Of a stretch of 64,000 bases of DNA, positions 60,282-64,000 are shown one piece after another (the stretch's first letter is position 1; every line of letters begins with the position of its first letter). The DNA lies in NCBI RefSeq assembly GCF_001976065.1, contig NZ_MNAH01000005.1, positions 197,248-261,247 on the forward strand, given 5' to 3'. The translations under genes were made by a program, and so were the position numbers. A model generated the notes under the pieces. That model saw only the letters and a list, made by a program, of their open reading frames with translations, was not told the origin of the DNA and searched no databases. This DNA comes from Pseudomonas putida (lineage in GTDB: Bacteria > Pseudomonadota > Gammaproteobacteria > Pseudomonadales > Pseudomonadaceae).

Positions 60282-61742
60282 TTAGAGCGGCGCAGGTTCC
60301 TGCGTCGGTTTTGATTTGTCGATCCCCGGCACATGCAGGTTGCCCTCGGCCACCTGGTCGCCTTCAAGCTGCGGCTGCGTGACCCAGGTCAGGATGTCGT
60401 AGTAGCGACGGATGTTCGCCACGAAATGCACCGGCTCGCCGCCGCGGGCGTAACCGTAGCGGGTCTTGCTGTACCACTTCTTCTCGGACAGGCGCGGCAG
60501 GATTTTTTTCACATCCAGCCATTTGTCCGGATTCAACCCTTCCTTGGCCGCCAGCTTGCGGGCGTCGTCGAGGTGCCCGCTGCCAACGTTGTAGGCGGCC
60601 AGGGCAAACCAGGTGCGGTCCGGTTCCTGGATCGAGTCATCCAGTTGGTCCTTCATGTAGGCCAGGTACTTGGCGCCACCCATGATGCTCTGCTTCGGAT
60701 CGAGGCGGTTGGACACGCCCATGGCTTGCGCGGTGTTCTGGGTCAGCATCATCAGGCCACGCACGCCAGTCTTGGAGGTCACGGCTGGTTGCCACAACGA
60801 CTCCTGATAACCGACGGCCGCCAGCAGGCGCCAGTCGACTTTCTCTTTCTTGGCGTACGCCTTGAAGTGCTGTTCGTACTTGGGCAGGCGTTGCTGCAAG
60901 TGCTGGGCAAAGGTGGTGGCGCCCATGTAGCCGAGTACATCGACATGCCCGTAGTAACGGTCCTTGAGACGTTGCAGGGTGCCGTTCTTCTTGACCTTGT
61001 CGAGGTACTCGTTGATCTCGTTGAGCAGGCTGTTGTCGTCGCCCGGCGCCACGGCCCAGCTCTGGTTGCTGGCATCCCCCAGGTCGAAGGCGACCCGGAT
61101 GTTGGTGAAGTACACCTGGTTCATCGCGACTTCATTGGAGTCGACCAGTGTCAGATCGATCTGACCTTCGTCGACCATGCGCAGGAGATCCACGACCTCG
61201 ACCGCGTCGGATTCTTCGTATTCGATGCCAGGAAACTTCTGTTTCAGTTGTGCGAGTTGCTCGGCGTGGGTGCTGCCCTTGAGCACCATGATCTTCTTGC
61301 CGACCAGATCCTTGGCGTCGGTGGGGCGCGACTGGCCGTTGCGATAGATGACCTGCGGCGTGACTTCCAGGTAGGAATGGGAAAACCGCACCTGCTTCTT
61401 GCGCGCTTCGCTGCTGACCAGGCCGGCGGCCGCCAGTACCGGGCCATTGGGCTTGCCCACCTGGTCGAACAGGTCGTCGAGGTTGTCGGCCGTCTCGATC
61501 TTGAGCTCGACCCCCAGATCGTCGGCGAAGCGCTTCACCAGCTCGTATTCGAAGCCGGTTTCACCGTTGCGATCCTGAAAGTAGGTGGCGGGGCTGTTTC
61601 GGGTAACCACCCGCAGCACACCATCCTCCTTTACGCGCTCCAGTGTGTTGGGTTTATCAACACAGCCACTGAGCATCAGGAAGAGTCCGGTTGCGATCAG
61701 CCATTTGGCGTACCGCGGACGCAAAGCCATTGGGGAAAACAT
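60282..61742 (-). CDS. mltF: Membrane-bound lytic transglycosylase MltF
   Basis: 486 residues. Lipoprotein signal with lipobox MLSGC (Cys about residue 27), then a solute-binding-like domain (GVLRVVTRNSPATYFQ, about residues 45-270) and the family-23 lysozyme domain with catalytic Glu in AAVGYQESLW (about residue 315), followed by GVRGLMMLTQNTA and FALAAYNVGSGH. Cleaves peptidoglycan, with amino-acid-like ligands as possible regulators. ATG 61742 is chosen by comparison with the P. aeruginosa protein start pattern. Divergent from purL. Confidence 0.95.
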   Translation of the reverse strand: MFSPMALRPRYAKWLIATGLFLMLSGCVDKPNTLERVKEDGVLRVVTRNSPATYFQDRNGETGFEYELVKRFADDLGVELKIETADNLDDLFDQVGKPNGPVLAAAGLVSSEARKKQVRFSHSYLEVTPQVIYRNGQSRPTDAKDLVGKKIMVLKGSTHAEQLAQLKQKFPGIEYEESDAVEVVDLLRMVDEGQIDLTLVDSNEVAMNQVYFTNIRVAFDLGDASNQSWAVAPGDDNSLLNEINEYLDKVKKNGTLQRLKDRYYGHVDVLGYMGATTFAQHLQQRLPKYEQHFKAYAKKEKVDWRLLAAVGYQESLWQPAVTSKTGVRGLMMLTQNTAQAMGVSNRLDPKQSIMGGAKYLAYMKDQLDDSIQEPDRTWFALAAYNVGSGHLDDARKLAAKEGLNPDKWLDVKKILPRLSEKKWYSKTRYGYARGGEPVHFVANIRRYYDILTWVTQPQLEGDQVAEGNLHVPGIDKSKPTQEPAPL

Positions 61743-62027
61743 CTGCGCAGTATACGCAAAGGACCACGGGCGCCATATCTCGACAGCGAAGGGCCTATCT
61801 GCTAGCGATGGGAAAAACGGGCGAAACCCCGCAGGAATGGGCCTTTTGTGCATTTTGATACAGTAAAAATAAGCTGTGGCTACACGCCCGATTAACCTGA
61901 CTTTCGGGGCAGAAACACAGATCGACACTCGGGTGCAACCGTGCGTAGCGTTTCGGGTGCTGTCGCGGGCTGTTTAGGCTAGAATGCACGGCCTCAAAGC
62001 ACACCCCTTCCCGAGGCTGTCCCGAAG
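61743..62027. promoter_or_regulatory. mltF / purL divergent region
   Basis: 285 bp. No gene, operator repeat or riboswitch pattern that I can support. A TAGAAT box (61979-61984) lies 44 bp before the purL ATG and could be its -10, but no matching -35 is clear. Confidence 0.35.
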
Positions 62028-64000
62028 ATGTTGATCCTGCGCGGCGCTCCTGCCCTTTCTGCCTTTCGCCACAGCAAGCTCCTTGAGCAACTGAGCCAGA
62101 AGGTTCCGGCTGTCAGCGGCCTGTATGCTGAATTCGCTCACTTCGCCGAAGTTACCGGCGTCCTGACCGGCGACGAACAGCAGGTGCTGGCGCGCCTTCT
62201 GAAGTACGGTCCAAGCGTTCCCGTCCAGGAACCGACCGGTCGTCTGTTCCTGGTGTTGCCGCGTTTCGGCACCATCTCGCCCTGGTCGAGCAAGGCCAGC
62301 GACATCGCTCGCAACTGCGGCCTGACCAAGATCCAGCGCCTGGAGCGCGGCATTGCCTTCTACGTCGCCGGCCAGTTCAGCGATGCTGACGCCCAGCTGA
62401 TTGCCGATGCACTGCACGACCGCATGACCCAGATCGTCCTGGGCAACCTGGAGCAGGCCGCCGGCCTGTTCAGCCACGCCGAACCCAAGCCCCTGACCGC
62501 GATCGACGTGCTGGGTGGCGGCCGCGCTGCGCTGGAAAAAGCCAACACCGAGCTGGGCCTGGCCCTGGCCGAAGACGAGATCGACTACCTGGTCAACGCC
62601 TTCGTCGGCTTGAAGCGCAACCCGCACGACATCGAACTGATGATGTTCGCCCAGGCGAATTCCGAGCACTGCCGTCACAAGATCTTCAACGCCAGTTGGG
62701 ACATCGACGGCGAGAGCCAGGAAAAAAGCCTGTTCGGCATGATCAAGAACACCTACGTGATGCACAGCGAAGGTGTCCTGTCGGCTTACAAGGACAACGC
62801 TTCGGTAATCGTCGGCTCCGTGGCCGGGCGGTTCTTCCCGGACCCTGAAACCCGCCAGTACGGCGCGGTGCAGGAGCCGGTGCACATCCTGATGAAAGTC
62901 GAGACCCACAACCACCCGACCGCGATTGCCCCGTTCCCGGGCGCCTCCACCGGTTCCGGTGGCGAGATCCGCGACGAAGGCGCGACCGGTCGCGGCGCCA
63001 AGCCGAAGGCTGGCTTGACCGGCTTCACCGTGTCCAACCTGCAGATCCCGGGTTTCGAACAGCCGTGGGAAGTGCCGTACGGCAAGCCCGAGCGAATCGT
63101 GACCGCACTGGACATCATGATCGAGGGCCCGCTGGGCGGCGCTGCGTTCAACAACGAATTCGGTCGTCCGGCGCTGACCGGCTACTTCCGTACCTTCGAA
63201 CAGTCGATCAGCACCCCGCACGGCGACGAAGTGCGTGGTTACCACAAGCCGATCATGCTGGCCGGCGGCATGGGCAACATCCGTGAAGAACACGTCAAGA
63301 AAGGCGAGATCGTCGTTGGCTCCAAGCTGATCGTGCTCGGCGGCCCGGCAATGCTGATCGGCCTGGGCGGCGGCGCGGCTTCCTCCATGGCCACCGGCAC
63401 CAGCTCGGCCGACCTGGACTTCGCTTCCGTACAGCGTGAAAACCCTGAGATGGAGCGTCGTTGCCAGGAAGTGATCGACCGTTGCTGGCAGCTGGGCGAC
63501 AAGAACCCGATCAGCTTCATCCACGACGTGGGTGCGGGCGGCCTGTCCAACGCCTTCCCGGAACTGGTCAACGACGGCGACCGCGGTGGCCGTTTCGAAC
63601 TGCGCAACATTCCAAACGACGAGCCGGGCATGGCCCCGCACGAAATCTGGTCCAACGAATCCCAGGAACGTTACGTGCTGGCAGTCGGCCCGGCCGACTT
63701 CGAGCGCTTCAAGGCGATCTGCGAACGCGAGCGTTGCCCGTTTGCCGTCGTCGGCGAAGCCACTGCCGAACCGCAGCTGACTGTCACCGACAGCCATTTC
63801 GGCAACAGCCCGGTGGACATGCCACTCGAAGTGCTGCTGGGCAAAGCCCCGCGCATGCACCGTTCGGTGGTGCGTGAAAACGAGCTGGGCGACGATTTCG
63901 ATCCGTCGACCCTGGACATCGGCGAATGCGTCGAGCGCGTCCTGCATCACCCGGCCGTGGCGAGCAAGAGCTTCCTGATCACTATCGGCGACCGCACCAT
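62028..64000 (+). CDS. purL: Phosphoribosylformylglycinamidine synthase PurL (partial, 3' end off the window)
   Basis: About 657 codons of a protein normally near 1300 residues. Begins MLILRGAPALSAFRHSKLLEQ; then the linker FGLKRN-type motif NAFVGLKRNPHDIELMMFAQANSEHCRHKIFN, ATP/substrate sites KVETHNHPTAIAPFPGASTGSGGEIRD, GGPAMLIGLGGGAASSM and FIHDVGAGGLSNAFPELV. Converts FGAR to FGAM in purine synthesis using glutamine (the glutaminase domain lies beyond the window). A 658-codon frame on the other strand is a shadow of this gene. Confidence 0.97.
   Translation, partial: MLILRGAPALSAFRHSKLLEQLSQKVPAVSGLYAEFAHFAEVTGVLTGDEQQVLARLLKYGPSVPVQEPTGRLFLVLPRFGTISPWSSKASDIARNCGLTKIQRLERGIAFYVAGQFSDADAQLIADALHDRMTQIVLGNLEQAAGLFSHAEPKPLTAIDVLGGGRAALEKANTELGLALAEDEIDYLVNAFVGLKRNPHDIELMMFAQANSEHCRHKIFNASWDIDGESQEKSLFGMIKNTYVMHSEGVLSAYKDNASVIVGSVAGRFFPDPETRQYGAVQEPVHILMKVETHNHPTAIAPFPGASTGSGGEIRDEGATGRGAKPKAGLTGFTVSNLQIPGFEQPWEVPYGKPERIVTALDIMIEGPLGGAAFNNEFGRPALTGYFRTFEQSISTPHGDEVRGYHKPIMLAGGMGNIREEHVKKGEIVVGSKLIVLGGPAMLIGLGGGAASSMATGTSSADLDFASVQRENPEMERRCQEVIDRCWQLGDKNPISFIHDVGAGGLSNAFPELVNDGDRGGRFELRNIPNDEPGMAPHEIWSNESQERYVLAVGPADFERFKAICERERCPFAVVGEATAEPQLTVTDSHFGNSPVDMPLEVLLGKAPRMHRSVVRENELGDDFDPSTLDIGECVERVLHHPAVASKSFLITIGDRT

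Noticed and set aside
61974..63950. 658-codon open frame on the minus strand at the right end
   Set aside because: Lies opposite clear PurL motifs in the plus strand; a codon-bias shadow.

Overview
The window reads as a chromosomal segment of a Pseudomonas of the fluorescens/putida type. The evidence is the GC-rich codon use, the conserved blocks lepA-lepB-rnc-era-recO-pdxJ, holC-pepA/lptF-lptG, valS next to an HU gene and ndpA/yejK, aatJQMP-aauSR and glpFKRD, and about ten 80-105 bp inverted REP doublets with the GAGC(G/C)(G/A)GC(T/C)TGC core common in this group. It is mostly core genome. I see no phage, IS element, tRNA, rRNA or CRISPR array. The two ends cut metR (left) and purL (right).

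Layout. 1-3.3 kb: metR (partial) divergent from metE. 3.3-8.6 kb: one 1750-residue protein of the Pseudomonas 'dermonecrotic-toxin-like' giant family. 8.7-9.8 kb: an exported alpha/beta hydrolase. 9.8-17.0 kb: a tightly overlapping six-gene minus-strand operon of HAD phosphatase, class-III aminotransferase, alpha/beta hydrolase, FemAB/GNAT-like acyltransferase, sensor kinase and NtrC-type regulator. It is preceded by a good sigma-54 promoter and a triple CTACAA/TTGTAG repeat. This is the best candidate for an undescribed system. 17.2-18.0 kb: MipA/OmpV-like outer-membrane protein. 18.1-19.8 kb: an arginase-fold enzyme overlapping two half-size DMT/SMR-type transporter subunits, a second candidate small system.

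20-27 kb: GlpM-like protein, the AauR/AauS two-component system and the acidic amino-acid ABC transporter AatJQMP, with a sigma-54 promoter and two upstream AauR-type palindromes. 27.3-32.4 kb: the glycerol regulon glpF-glpK-glpR-glpD. 32.7-38.4 kb: ybaK, an orphan ABC ATPase overlapping argF (argF has a visible promoter/ArgR operator), a molybdopterin oxidoreductase and grxD. 38.5-42.5 kb: GntR regulator plus MFS transporter, an NTF2-like protein, a GIY-YIG protein and a GST. 42.5-51.3 kb: membrane-anchored glutaredoxin/ndpA, HU, rlmF, valS, a small protein, holC and pepA.

51.7-64 kb: lptF-lptG, then lepA-lepB-(39-codon ORF)-rnc-era, recO, pdxJ, mltF and purL (partial, running off the window). 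Two regulatory themes recur. NtrC-type two-component systems with sigma-54 promoters are present twice, at 17.1 kb and 27.1 kb. Translational coupling by 1-11 nt overlaps is very frequent. REP doublets occupy many of the spaces between transcription units.
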